Below are positions 1 through 8,089 of a DNA stretch of 32,913 bases, in pieces. Position 1 is the first letter of the stretch. The number at the start of each line of letters is the position of its first letter. The notes under the pieces are model-generated. The model was not told the origin of the DNA and made no database searches. It saw only the letters and a list, made by a program, of their open reading frames with translations. The stretch lies in assembly GCA_013695915.1 (NCBI GenBank), contig JACCZN010000023.1:1-32913 (forward strand). The letters run 5' to 3'. The translations under genes were made by a program, and so were the position numbers. This DNA comes from Rubrobacter sp. GTDB taxonomy: Bacteria; Actinomycetota; Rubrobacteria; Rubrobacterales; Rubrobacteraceae.

Positions 1-100
1 AGCCGATGCTTGCATGAGCTTTCGACACCACGAGAACGAGAGCGAGCAACACGGAGACAACGGCAAAAAGGAACAACCGCCTGACGACTATGACCTTCAC
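1..100 (-). CDS. Secreted protein, N-terminal fragment (signal peptide only)
   Basis: Only the first 33 codons are in the window; the gene continues past the left edge. It opens with GTG at 100-98, preceded by a good ribosome-binding site (AGGGAGG) five to six bases upstream. The translation has two N-terminal Arg, a hydrophobic run of about 16 residues rich in Leu/Val, then a likely signal-peptidase I site, A-H-A followed by Ser. The product is therefore probably exported by Sec. Nothing of the mature protein is visible, so no function can be proposed. It was missed by simple length-limited ORF calling because it runs off the edge. Confidence 0.6.
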   Translation of the reverse strand, partial: MKVIVVRRLFLFAVVSVLLALVLVVSKAHASIG

Positions 101-307
101 ATTCCTCCCTTGCTGGACCTACACCCCCGGAAGCCAGACTCCCCGGCCTGTCTGCTGCGGTATCCGCCTCCGGCTCTCTGACGGATGCACCTCGATACCT
201 GCGAGGCTAGTAAGGTACCACACAGCGTGAGCTCCTGCACCCGGCCTACCAGAGCGGGCGGACGGTCTGACGGATCAAGCGCGGAATGGTCCCTGCGTAA
301 GCCCTGG
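101..307. other. Intergenic spacer, leader of the truncated secreted gene
   Basis: About 200 bases between the end of the 113-aa gene and the start of the secreted protein. A 10-base direct repeat (ATCCGTCAGA on the minus strand) occurs twice. I found no convincing -35/-10 pair, tRNA or terminator; short overlapping frames here have no ribosome-binding site and look spurious. Confidence 0.4.
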
Positions 308-649
308 CTACTCCACCTCGAATCCACCGGGCATCTCCAGGGCCGCGAAGAGGTACGGGAACGTCTCCCGAGCCTCCCGCTCGGAGAAGAGGCCTATGTA
401 GCCCTCGTCCTCCACGACGGGCGCGAGCCACCGGGACCACCGGTCCTCCCCTTCCCACTCCTCCAGCCGGACCCTGTAACCCCCACGGAACCGGTAAAGG
501 GTCATGGACATACCCCGGTCATCCGAGCCCCTACCCACGGAGAGGTACGCGTAACCCTCCCCCTCCGGCTCCCGGAGGCGCGCCACGTTGCCGAGCGGCT
601 CGCCCTTCTCCGTCCAGGCTCCGAACTCTACCTCTCCACCGAATGACAT
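308..649 (-). CDS. Hypothetical protein, 113 aa
   Basis: Small soluble protein, not recognised as any family. It is acidic, rich in Gly, Glu and aromatic residues, and alternates short beta-like stretches (for example a TLYRFRGGYRVRLEEW segment in the middle), consistent with a small beta-rich fold. No signal peptide, membrane segment or metal motif. I chose ATG 649 because GGAGGG lies about six bases upstream; an in-frame ATG at 679 would add ten residues but has only GGAG at a tight spacing. It lies 150 bases downstream of the P1 peptidase on the same strand and may be the last gene of that transcript. Codon use resembles its neighbours. Confidence 0.65.
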   Translation of the reverse strand: MSFGGEVEFGAWTEKGEPLGNVARLREPEGEGYAYLSVGRGSDDRGMSMTLYRFRGGYRVRLEEWEGEDRWSRWLAPVVEDEGYIGLFSEREARETFPYLFAALEMPGGFEVE

Positions 650-800
650 CGGCCGCCCTCCACCATTCGCGGGCACCATCTCTCTCCGTCCCGAAGATAG
701 CCTCCGGAGTTCCCGTCCGCAACCGGGCGGACAACAGGGGCGTGCGACGGCACATAACTCTCTGTCTCGCCGGAGACTGCGGCCCGAGGTGGGTGCCCGC

Positions 801-1760
801 CTACGGGCCGTTGGCCGCCGGTACGCCGCCCAGCGGCTCTGCGGAGCGGACCGCGTCGAGGACGGCCTCCTGCATGGCGCGGGCTCCCCAGGCTCCGACG
901 ACGTCGGCGAAGGCCGTTACCTCGTCTCCTGCGGGTACGGAGGCCGCGAATACGGTGTCGCCGTCCACGGAGGTGTGCGCCGGGTAGACGGTCCGGGCGA
1001 GGCCGTCCTGGGCCATCCGGGAGATCCGGGTCACCCCGGGCTTGGTCAGGCGGGCGTTGGTCGCCACGAGCCCGAGGGTGGTGCTCTCTCCCCAACCGAA
1101 CCGGGCCATCGCGTCCATCATTAGCTCTAGGCTGTCTCCCGGCGTGCCGTCTTCGAGCCGGGGTCCGGCGAGTATCCTCCCGGTCTGCGGGTCGCGGACG
1201 TCCCCGAAGGCGTTGACGGCGGCGAGCGCCGCGACGACGGTGCCGCCCGGGAGCTGTACGGAGGCGCTCCCGAGACCGCCCTTCATGGCCCGCTCCATGC
1301 CCAATATCTTACCGACCGTCGCGCCGGTACCGACGCCGGCGGTGCCCCGGGGGAAGTCGTCGCTCTCGGCTGCGGCGGCGGCCCTGTAGCCCATGGCGGC
1401 GTCCGGGCGGGCGGCGGTAGAGCCGATGGCGAGGTCGTAGATGACAGCCGCCGGGACGAGCGGGATGCGGGCGGCGCGGGTGTCGTAGCCGACCCCGCGC
1501 TCTTCGAGGAGGTCGACGACCCCGCTCGCCGCTGCGAGCCCGAAGGCGCTCCCGCCGGTAAAGAGCAGGGCGTGGGTCTCCTCCACCCAGGCCACCGGGT
1601 CCAGGAGGTCCGTCTCCCGGGTGCCGGGCGCCGAGCCCCGCACGTCCACGCCCACGACGGCCGGGGAGTCGAAGAGGACGGCGGTGCAGCCCGTGATCCC
1701 CTCCCCGTCCGCCGCGTGTCCGACCCGCACCCCCGGCACGTCGCAGATGTTACCCGGCAT
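801..1760 (-). CDS. P1 family peptidase (S58, DmpA/NylC type)
   Basis: Member of the self-cleaving N-terminal-nucleophile amidases that include DmpA (L-aminopeptidase/D-esterase) and the nylon oligomer hydrolase NylC. Seen: the N-terminal CDVPGVRVGH and GCTAVLF elements, HALLFTGGSAFGLAAASGVV near 63-82, the glycine-rich GVGTGATVGKILG at 142-154, KGGLGSAS at 160-167, and ESTTLGLVATNARL at 225-238. In the NylC branch autocleavage happens just before the Thr of an N-T-T motif; here it reads S-T-T (226-228), so Thr227 is the expected nucleophile. At 319 aa the length is typical. Start ATG 1760 has AGGGAG about nine bases upstream. It follows the MFS gene by 86 bases. The substrate cannot be told from sequence. 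Confidence 0.88.
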   Translation of the reverse strand: MPGNICDVPGVRVGHAADGEGITGCTAVLFDSPAVVGVDVRGSAPGTRETDLLDPVAWVEETHALLFTGGSAFGLAAASGVVDLLEERGVGYDTRAARIPLVPAAVIYDLAIGSTAARPDAAMGYRAAAAAESDDFPRGTAGVGTGATVGKILGMERAMKGGLGSASVQLPGGTVVAALAAVNAFGDVRDPQTGRILAGPRLEDGTPGDSLELMMDAMARFGWGESTTLGLVATNARLTKPGVTRISRMAQDGLARTVYPAHTSVDGDTVFAASVPAGDEVTAFADVVGAWGARAMQEAVLDAVRSAEPLGGVPAANGP

Positions 1761-1846
1761 CTCGCACAGCTCCCTCTATCAAGAGGACCTCCTCCCTCGC
1801 CGACCCGATGTAGTTTACGCCACCACCGTCCCGACGGCCCGGCCTC

Positions 1847-2998
1847 TCACGCGGGCCGCCGGGCGTGGTCCAGGGAGACGAGCACGAGGGCGGCGAGCAT
1901 CAGGGCTCCGGAGAGGAGAAAGGCCGCGGAGAACCCCATCCCTCCAACGACGAAGCCGAAGGCGAAGGCGCCGAGCCCGATGCCGCCGTCGAAGGCCACG
2001 TTCCACAGCGTGCTGCCGAGCCCGTACTCCCCCTTGGAGACCCGGGACATCACGAGGATCAGGGTCGCGCTCTGGAGCACGCCGAACCCGCCGCCGAAGA
2101 GCAGACCTCCCAGGAGCAGGTACGCCCCGCCGACCGAGAGAGCGGTCATACCCAGCGCCGCCGAGAGGAGGGCCGGTACCAGGAGCCGGTGCGGGCCGTT
2201 GCGGTCGCTGAACCGCCCCGCCCAGAACCGCCCCAGGGTGCTCGCCAACCCGTAGGAGAGGAGGGCCGTGGTGGCGGAGAACAGCCCCGAGCCGGGCTCC
2301 GCCAGCGGGAGGAACGTAACGAAGACCCCGGCCGCCAGCGTGCAGGAAGCGAAGATCAGGAAGACCCGCAGGAGCGGCCCGCGCCCGAGGCCGGAGAGGA
2401 AACCCCCGCTCCTCTCCTCCTGGCGGTCGGGTGCCGGGTCCCGGATGGCGAGCGCGAAGAGGAAGCCGAAGAGGGGCGCCGCGCCGCCGATAGCGAAGAC
2501 CGGCACGAAGCCCGCGCGCTCGACCATCCAGACCCCGAGGGCGCTGCCGAAGACCGCCGGGAGCGTCAGCGCCACCCCGAGCCACCCGAGCGCTTCGCCG
2601 CGCCGCTCCGGGGGAGCGAACTCCACGACCAGGGCCGCGAGCACCACGATGGCGACCCCGAACCCCGCCCCCCGGAAGAGCGTGACGGCCAGGATGGACG
2701 GCACCTCCGTAGCGAGCAGGTAGACGAAAGCCGGGAGCCCCAGGAAGAGCGTTCCGGCGGCCAGTATCGCCCGGTAGCCGAAGCGGACGAGCATCCGGGG
2801 CATCTGGACCTGCGCCAGCACCGTCGCGAGCATGAAGACCGCCGTAGCCAGCCCCGCGCCCGTGCTACCTCCCCCGGCCCGCTCCGTGTAGAGCGGCACC
2901 ACGGAGAGGAGGAGGTAGAAGCCGATCATGGTGAAGAACGCCGAGACGACGAGTAGCGAGATCTCGCGCCGCGGCAGAGCTTGCTCTTCGGGGTCCAC
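1847..2998 (-). CDS. MFS transporter, 12 TM
   Basis: A 383-aa integral membrane protein with about twelve hydrophobic segments, starting near residue 12 (LLVVSAFFTMIGFYLLLSVV). The N-terminal half has the drug/sugar exporter type A-loop region (MLVRFGYRAILAAG, 69-82), a degenerate form of the major facilitator GXXXDRXGRR signature; the second half has the equivalent LGRFWAGRFSDRNGPHRLL. A charged central loop around 190-200 separates the two six-helix bundles. It resembles drug/metabolite:H+ antiporters of the YfcJ/arabinose-efflux group, but the substrate is unknown. Start GTG 2998 has a strong GGAGGAGG site about five bases upstream. It lies 54 bases after holB on the same strand. Confidence 0.9.
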   Translation of the reverse strand: MDPEEQALPRREISLLVVSAFFTMIGFYLLLSVVPLYTERAGGGSTGAGLATAVFMLATVLAQVQMPRMLVRFGYRAILAAGTLFLGLPAFVYLLATEVPSILAVTLFRGAGFGVAIVVLAALVVEFAPPERRGEALGWLGVALTLPAVFGSALGVWMVERAGFVPVFAIGGAAPLFGFLFALAIRDPAPDRQEERSGGFLSGLGRGPLLRVFLIFASCTLAAGVFVTFLPLAEPGSGLFSATTALLSYGLASTLGRFWAGRFSDRNGPHRLLVPALLSAALGMTALSVGGAYLLLGGLLFGGGFGVLQSATLILVMSRVSKGEYGLGSTLWNVAFDGGIGLGAFAFGFVVGGMGFSAAFLLSGALMLAALVLVSLDHARRPA

Positions 2999-3052
2999 CG
3001 CTACCTCCTCCCAGGAGACCCTGCGTCTTACGGTCCCCGCAACTCTCCGGGC

Positions 3053-4066
3053 CTAGCCTCCCGAACGCCCCGAAACCACGGGGAGTATACGCCGCCGGGA
3101 CCGGGAGATCGCGCCCTCCAGCACCGCCTCCGGCGCGACGTTGTACGTCAGGGCCGCGCGAGCCTCACCCACCCCGCTTGCCGCCCCGGCCCAGTCGGCG
3201 CCCGGATAATCCGCCACCAGGCGCCGCATCCGGTCGAGCCGGTCCACGTTCGCCGCGAGCTCCGGCGCCCCCGCGGCGACGGCCGCGCAGTCCCGGTACA
3301 GGAGCGCCAGTAGCTCGAGCGCCTCCCGCACCGCACCGTCCCGGGCGGCCCGGTTGGCGCGTTTGGCCCCATCTTTCGCCCTCCGGTCGGGCTCCTCGAA
3401 GCCCTCCAGGTACTCCTTCTCCCGGGCGGCCCCGACGCTCTCCGCCCGCGCCACTACCTGCGAGACGGCCCCGTAGCGGTCCTCGAAGTCCCCGGAGAGC
3501 CCGAGCCCAGCCTCCAGCACCGCCTCCCGGAGGCCCCGCAGCTCCGCGTCCCCGGAGTAGCGCAGCGCCAGCCCCACGCTCCCCCGCCCGAGAGAGGCCG
3601 CGAGCCGGGCCTCCTCCTCCGGCACGCCGCGCCCCCGGAGGAAGGAGGCGACCTCCCCCTCCGGCACCGGGTTGAACCGCACCGTCCGGGACCGGGAGAC
3701 GACGGTCGGCAAGACGCCCTCTTCGGAGAGGGCGAGCAGCACGAAGACCGCCTCGCCCTCGGGTGACTCCAGGGTCTTGAGCAGGGCGTTCGCCGCCTGC
3801 ACGTTCAGGGTATCCGCCTCCAGGACAAACAAGCGGCGCGCGCCCTCGAACGGCCGCCCGGAGGCCAGCCGCACGAGTTCCCGCACCTGCCCGATGGTCG
3901 TGAACGCCCCTTCGGGCTCGATCTCCGAGAGGTCCGGGTGAAGCCCGCGGAGCGCCCGGTCCTCCGCGGCGGGGTCACCACCGGAGACCAGCACCGAACC
4001 GAACCTGCGGGCCACCGTCCTCTTGCCGAGCCCTGGCGGGCCGTGGAACAGGTAGGCGTGCGCCAC
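3053..4066 (-). CDS. holB: DNA polymerase III delta' subunit (HolB-like AAA+)
   Basis: Clamp-loader subunit that helps open the sliding clamp onto primed DNA. Seen: HAYLFHGPPGLGKRT with the Walker A loop near residues 9-17, HPDLSEIEPEG, ANALLKTLESPEGEAVFVLL (sensor/P-loop neighbourhood, 92-111) and the SRSRTVRF motif at 126-133. The Cys residues that form the zinc module in many delta'/gamma proteins, between the P-loop and HPDL, are absent. The coordinates use the first standard start, GTG 4066. However, the 25 codons upstream are open and encode a family-like N-terminus (FSGILGNETVLRSLERDLERGE would precede HAYLF), with GGAGGA placed five to six bases before an ACG at 4141-4139. The true start is probably there. 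Follows tmk, as in many Gram-positive genomes. Confidence 0.92.
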   Translation of the reverse strand: MAHAYLFHGPPGLGKRTVARRFGSVLVSGGDPAAEDRALRGLHPDLSEIEPEGAFTTIGQVRELVRLASGRPFEGARRLFVLEADTLNVQAANALLKTLESPEGEAVFVLLALSEEGVLPTVVSRSRTVRFNPVPEGEVASFLRGRGVPEEEARLAASLGRGSVGLALRYSGDAELRGLREAVLEAGLGLSGDFEDRYGAVSQVVARAESVGAAREKEYLEGFEEPDRRAKDGAKRANRAARDGAVREALELLALLYRDCAAVAAGAPELAANVDRLDRMRRLVADYPGADWAGAASGVGEARAALTYNVAPEAVLEGAISRSRRRILPVVSGRSGG

Positions 4067-4176
4067 CTCCCCGCGCTCGAGGTCCCTCTCCAGGGACCGC
4101 AGGACCGTCTCGTTGCCCAGTATGCCGCTAAAGGTATCCGTAGCTCTCCTCCGTCGTGTCTCTCTACGCCCGGAAA

Positions 4177-4893
4177 CTAAACGGTTCCGCCCGGAGCAGC
4201 CCGGTGAAGGGAGAGTATCTCCTGGCGCACCTCCTGAGCAAGCTCCTCCGGCGGGCGGCGGGCGTCGAGCGCCCGGATGCGGCCGGGCTCCCCCAGCACC
4301 AGCTCCTCGAATCCCTCCTCGACGCGGCGCGCGAAGTCGTCCCCCGCGCTCTCCAGGCGGTCGAGAGGCGTACCGGCTTCCCGGCCCCGGAGGGCCCGCT
4401 CCTCCGCACCGAGACGCAGGTAGAAGGTCCTGTCGGGTACGGCCCCTGCAGCGGCCCGCCCGTTCAGCGACCGTACCTCCTCCATGCCGAGCCCCCGGCC
4501 CGCCCCCTGGTAGGCGAGGCTGGAGTGCAGGTAGCGCTCGCAGAGCACGCTCTGCCCGGCCTCCAGGCGCGGCAGTATCTCCCGCCGCACGTGGTCCGCC
4601 CGGGCCGCCGCGTAGAGGTACGCCTCCGTCCAGGGCTCCATCTCGAGCCCCGGGTCGAGCAGCACCCCCCGGATGCGCTCCGCGGCCGGGGTGCCACCTG
4701 GCTCCCGCGTAAAGTACAGCCCCGGCAGACCGCTCTCGGGGCCGGCGAAGATGCTCTTCAGATGCCGCACCAGGGTACTCTTGCCGGAGAAGTCTACGCC
4801 CTCGACCGTAACGAAGACGCCCCTGCCGGGGCCCCCGATCGAGGTCTCCCCCCCCCGAGCCAGGGGACTAGGCCGCCATCCGGCGGCCGGCAT
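4177..4893 (-). CDS. tmk: Thymidylate kinase
   Basis: Phosphorylates dTMP to dTDP with ATP, needed for dTTP supply. Seen: FVTVEGVDFSGKST with the P-loop at 32-40, FTREPGGT at 61-68, ERYLHSSLAYQGAGRGLG (the DR[YF/H]-type substrate motif, here ERY) near 118-136, and a LID-like region around GREAGTPLDRLES. The start is uncertain. ATG 4893 lies inside the upstream PuuD-like gene (26-base overlap) with a weak ribosome-binding site, and gives an odd 25-residue extension before the conserved FVTVEG. This extension spans a run of nine G. A G-rich site sits just before an ATC at about residue 19, so a later start is possible. Ends 36 bases before the proposed ACG start of holB; an operon is likely. 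Confidence 0.93.
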   Translation of the reverse strand: MPAAGWRPSPLARGGETSIGGPGRGVFVTVEGVDFSGKSTLVRHLKSIFAGPESGLPGLYFTREPGGTPAAERIRGVLLDPGLEMEPWTEAYLYAAARADHVRREILPRLEAGQSVLCERYLHSSLAYQGAGRGLGMEEVRSLNGRAAAGAVPDRTFYLRLGAEERALRGREAGTPLDRLESAGDDFARRVEEGFEELVLGEPGRIRALDARRPPEELAQEVRQEILSLHRAAPGGTV

Positions 4894-5650
4894 GACGCTC
4901 GGCAGCGGCCACGTGGGCCTCGAAGAGGCTCCGGTGCGCCGCCCCGTCCCGCGCGGGGCCGCGCATGGCCTCCGCGTGCCACTGGACGCCGAGGAGCCAC
5001 CGCTCCGAGGAGAGCTCCCGGGCCTCTACCGCCTCGACGACGCCGTCCCCGGCCCGGGCGGTGGCCGTGAGGCCCGGGGCGAGGTCCTTTATGGCCTGGT
5101 GGTGGTAGGAGTTCACCTTTATACGGGCGTGGCCCGTGATCTCCCCGACCGTAGACCCCGGGACGAACTCTACCTCGTGCTTGGGGACCCACTTCGGCGT
5201 GGTCTGGCGGTGGTCCAGCAGCTCACCCTCGGCCTGCGAGGGCAGGTCCTGGTAGAGCGTCCCGCCGAGGGCCACGTTGATGAGCTGCAGCCCCCGGCAG
5301 ATACCGAAGACCGGCATCCCGCGGCGCAGGGCGTGCTCCAGCAGCACCGTCTCGAACGCGTCCCGCTCGGACAGGGTAGCGTCGAGCCCGGGCAGAGGCT
5401 CCTCCCCGTAGTAACCCGGGTGCAGGTCGCTCCCGCCGCTGAGCAGCAGGCCGTCCAGCCCAGACAGCATCGCGCCCGCCGCCGCCTCGGGATCTCCGGC
5501 TACGGGCGGCAGCACGACGGGTATACCGCCAGCCTGCTCCACCCCGCTCACGTAGTCGAGGTCCGCCCGCACGAATGTCCCCAGGGGCCGCGTGGCAGTG
5601 GACTCCGTATCCTCCTTGAGGGTGGCCGTTACGCCTATTACCGGGGCCAA
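4868..5650 (-). CDS. Class I glutamine amidotransferase-like hydrolase (PuuD type)
   Basis: Peptidase C26 family; PuuD splits gamma-glutamyl-GABA in putrescine breakdown. Seen: LDYVSGVEQAGGIPVVLPPV near 31-50, LLLSGGSDLHPGYYGEEP, the nucleophile elbow FGICRGLQLINVALGGTLYQD with Cys118, NSYHHQAIKDLAPGL (180-194), and the His/Glu pair in GVQWHAEAM (His225, Glu227). The usual Pro of the WHPE motif is Ala, but all three catalytic residues remain. No putrescine genes are nearby, so the exact substrate is unsure. The start is TTG 5650, with AGGAGA about nine bases upstream, giving 260 aa, a normal length. A promoter-like sequence lies just upstream; this gene probably heads the transcript carrying tmk and holB. 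Confidence 0.87.
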   Translation of the reverse strand: MAPVIGVTATLKEDTESTATRPLGTFVRADLDYVSGVEQAGGIPVVLPPVAGDPEAAAGAMLSGLDGLLLSGGSDLHPGYYGEEPLPGLDATLSERDAFETVLLEHALRRGMPVFGICRGLQLINVALGGTLYQDLPSQAEGELLDHRQTTPKWVPKHEVEFVPGSTVGEITGHARIKVNSYHHQAIKDLAPGLTATARAGDGVVEAVEARELSSERWLLGVQWHAEAMRGPARDGAAHRSLFEAHVAAAERHAGRRMAA

Positions 5651-5677
5651 AAAGATCTATCTCCTAGGTGCTTTCGG

Positions 5678-5706
5678 AACATAGTTACAGGGCGGCAGCG
5701 TAACAA
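5678..5706 (-). promoter_or_regulatory. Candidate promoter of the puuD-like/tmk/holB operon
   Basis: On the minus strand TTGTTA (5706-5701) and TATGTT (5683-5678) are separated by exactly 17 bases, four of six matches each to the housekeeping consensus. Transcription would begin near 5671, about 20 bases before the TTG start. An overlapping pair TTGTTT/TAACTA, also 17 apart, lies four bases further upstream. Confidence 0.4.
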
Positions 5707-5769
5707 ACAACCGCGACCGTTGCCAGGACCAGGAAATATCCGCTGGCCCGGACGGGCGGCGAGGTGCGG

Positions 5770-5791
5770 CGCCGCGGGTGCTCCCGCGGCG
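5770..5791 (-). terminator. Hairpin after topA
   Basis: Perfect 9-base stem (CGCCGCGGG pairing with CCCGCGGCG) and a four-base loop, 22 bases past the topA stop codon and before the next promoter. No T-run follows, so it could be an inefficient or Rho-assisted terminator or simply an mRNA 3' stabiliser. Confidence 0.45.
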
Positions 5792-5812
5792 GGGGGAGGC
5801 CCAGCCGGTCCT

Positions 5813-8011
5813 CTACGTGGTGGACCTCTCCAGCTTCTTCCCGGAGCCCTCCTCCGGCTGCTGCCCGTTCGGGCTCTCGCCGCCCGCGGTCCCGCCTCCG
5901 GCGGTCGTGGCCTCCGATGTCGCCTCTCCTTCCGCTGTCGAGCCGTCGGCCTCTTTGGCCTTTGCGGCCTTCTTCGCTTCGGCGGCCTCGCGTTCGGCCT
6001 GCTTCTTGGGGCAGCTCATATCGATGCAGGTGATCCAGGGCCGACGCCCGCCGACGACCTTTATCTCCGGCGCGCCGCAGCCCTCGCAGAGGGTGCCGAG
6101 CGGTATGATCTCACCCCGCGGCGGCAGCGAGTAGGTCTGGTCGCACTCGGGATATCCCTCGCAGCCCGCGAAGCGCTTGCCGCTCTTCTTGGCCCGCCGG
6201 ACGGTGAGGTTCTTTCCGCACTTCTTGCAGGGCCCGAGCACGGAGTCCTCCCGGATGCCCGCACGCACGATGTCGGCGAACTCGTCCTGGGAGTTCTCCA
6301 GGTGCTCGTAGACGCGCCGCAGCACGTCCCGCGACTCGTCGACCACGGACTCCTTGCCGACCTCGCCCTCGGAGATGGAGTCCATGCTGCTCTCCAGCTC
6401 CGCGGTCATCTCGTGGGTGGCTATCTCGGAGGCGAAGTCCCCGAGGGCCTGCGCGACCGCGATGCCGGTCTCCGTCGGGATGAGCGGGTCGCCGTGGACG
6501 TAGCCCCGGTCGTAGAGGTTCTGGATGATGCCGGGACGCGTGGCCTTGGTGCCGAGCCCGAGGTCCTCCATTATCTGTATCAGACGTCCCTGACCGTACC
6601 GGCCCGGCGGCTGGGTCTCCTTGCCGGTGACCCCGGTTTCAAGCACCCGGACCTCCTGCCCCTCCTCGAGGCGGGGCAGCTCCTCGTCGGAGCGGCGGCT
6701 GTAGGGGTAGACCCCGAGCCAGCCCTCCTCCGTGACGACCGTGCCGCCGGTCGTCAGCGTCTCGCCGCCGGAGCCGAAGCGCAGCGTGGTGCGCAGCGTC
6801 TTTGCCGGGTCCGACAGGGTGGCGAGGAAACGCCGCACGACGAGCTGGTAGACCTTCCACTGGTCGTCCCGGAGCGCCGACTTCGGGGCGTAGCCGGTTG
6901 GGTAGATCGGGGGGTGGTCCGTGGTCTCCTTCTTACCCCGCGTCGGCGAGAGCTTCTCCCGGCCGAGCAACTCCTGCGCGTACTCCCCCGCGCCCTCGAC
7001 CTTCGTCAGGTTCCCTATCGTCTCCCGCAGATCGAGAGATTTCGGGTAGACGGCGTTGTCCGTCCGGGGGTAGGAGATGTAGCCCTCGGTGTACAGGTCC
7101 TCGGCGATGCGGGCCGCCCTGGACGGGCTCAGGCCGAGGTTCGCAGCCGCCGAGAGAAAGACCGTGGTGGAGAACGGTGTGGGCGGCTGGCGCGTGGCGG
7201 ACTTCTGCCTGACCTCCGCAACCCGCGCGGTGTCGGCGAGGTTGCCGTGAGCCGTCCGCGCTGCGGCCTCGTCCCAGAAGCGCTCCGTCTCGTGGCGGAC
7301 GGGGAAGGGCCCGGAGCCGTTCTGCAGGGTGGCATCGAGCTCCCAGTAAGGCTCGGGCACAAAGGCCCGGCGCTCCCGTTCGCGCTCGGCTATAAGCGCG
7401 AGGGTCGGGGACTGCACCCGGCCAACCGAGAGGAAGGCGCTCCCGTAGCGTTTGGTAGCGCGGGAGACCCAGCGGGTAAGGGTCGCGCCCCAGATCAGGT
7501 CTATATCCTGCCGCGCCTCCCCGGCGGCGGCGAGCTCCCGGGAGACCTCGACGAGCTCGTTGAAGGCCCGCTCGACCTCCCCCTTAGTGAGGGCGGAGAA
7601 GCGGGAACGCTCCACGTGGTCCACGAGCGCCGGGTTGGCCTCGAAGACCACGTCGAGAGCCTCGACGCCTATGAGCTCTCCCTCGCGGTCGAAGTCCGTG
7701 GCGACGATGACCCGGTCGGCCTTCTTTGCCAGGGCGCGGATGGCCTCGGCGACGCCCTTCTCGGAGACGGTCTTCTGGATCTCGGCGTCTATCAGGGCAG
7801 AGGGCTCGACCTTCTGCCAGTTGGAGTACTCCTCCGGGTACTCCAGGTTCATCACGTGTCCCTTGAGCCCCAAGGAGATGCACTCCTCACCGTTCCAGGT
7901 AAAGGTGTGGTGCGGGATGCTCCGGTGCTTGCCGTCCTTTACCGGACCGTCGGCGAGGAACTGGGAGATCTTCTTTGCGGCATTCGCTTTTTCAGAGATT
8001 ATCAATCGCAT
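5813..8011 (-). CDS. topA: DNA topoisomerase I (type IA), archaeal-like
   Basis: Relaxes negative supercoils by cutting one strand. Seen in order: a TOPRIM domain starting MRLIISEKANAA (Glu7) with ATDFDREGE (acidic residues at 106, 108, 110 and 112); SVGRVQSPTLALI at 195-207; the active tyrosine Tyr314 within YISYPRTDN (311-319); GLGTKATRPGIIQNL (485-499); then two zinc fingers with Cys595/598/617/623 and Cys642/645/662/667; then an Ala/Glu/Gly-rich low-complexity tail from about 668 to 732. The HVMNLEYPEEYSNW stretch and YPRTDNAVYP look more like archaeal TopA than the E. coli/actinobacterial form. Start ATG 8011 sits in an unusually AT-rich leader with only a weak GGA site. Confidence 0.93.
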   Translation of the reverse strand: MRLIISEKANAAKKISQFLADGPVKDGKHRSIPHHTFTWNGEECISLGLKGHVMNLEYPEEYSNWQKVEPSALIDAEIQKTVSEKGVAEAIRALAKKADRVIVATDFDREGELIGVEALDVVFEANPALVDHVERSRFSALTKGEVERAFNELVEVSRELAAAGEARQDIDLIWGATLTRWVSRATKRYGSAFLSVGRVQSPTLALIAERERERRAFVPEPYWELDATLQNGSGPFPVRHETERFWDEAAARTAHGNLADTARVAEVRQKSATRQPPTPFSTTVFLSAAANLGLSPSRAARIAEDLYTEGYISYPRTDNAVYPKSLDLRETIGNLTKVEGAGEYAQELLGREKLSPTRGKKETTDHPPIYPTGYAPKSALRDDQWKVYQLVVRRFLATLSDPAKTLRTTLRFGSGGETLTTGGTVVTEEGWLGVYPYSRRSDEELPRLEEGQEVRVLETGVTGKETQPPGRYGQGRLIQIMEDLGLGTKATRPGIIQNLYDRGYVHGDPLIPTETGIAVAQALGDFASEIATHEMTAELESSMDSISEGEVGKESVVDESRDVLRRVYEHLENSQDEFADIVRAGIREDSVLGPCKKCGKNLTVRRAKKSGKRFAGCEGYPECDQTYSLPPRGEIIPLGTLCEGCGAPEIKVVGGRRPWITCIDMSCPKKQAEREAAEAKKAAKAKEADGSTAEGEATSEATTAGGGTAGGESPNGQQPEEGSGKKLERSTT

Positions 8012-8083
8012 ATTATTTTCCGTTATAACACAGCCTCTATTGCTAAATCCTGCGGTGTGGAGATGGGTAGACGGTGAGACCCC

Positions 8084-8089
8084 ATTATA
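8084..8089 (-). promoter_or_regulatory. Candidate -10 box upstream of topA
   Basis: A perfect TATAAT lies directly after the stop codon of the flippase-like gene, giving a leader of about 65 bases for topA. No good -35 hexamer is found 16-18 bases upstream (a TTGG-type hexamer is 20 away). A second AT-rich box, TATAAC, lies only ten bases before the topA ATG and would give an almost leaderless mRNA. Confidence 0.35.

Noticed and set aside
4673-8077. A 1134-codon open frame on the plus strand
   Set aside because: It runs antisense through tmk, puuD-like and topA. Those genes have complete motifs; the open frame is Arg/Gly/Leu/Val-rich with no recognisable domain, a known effect of GC-rich third positions.
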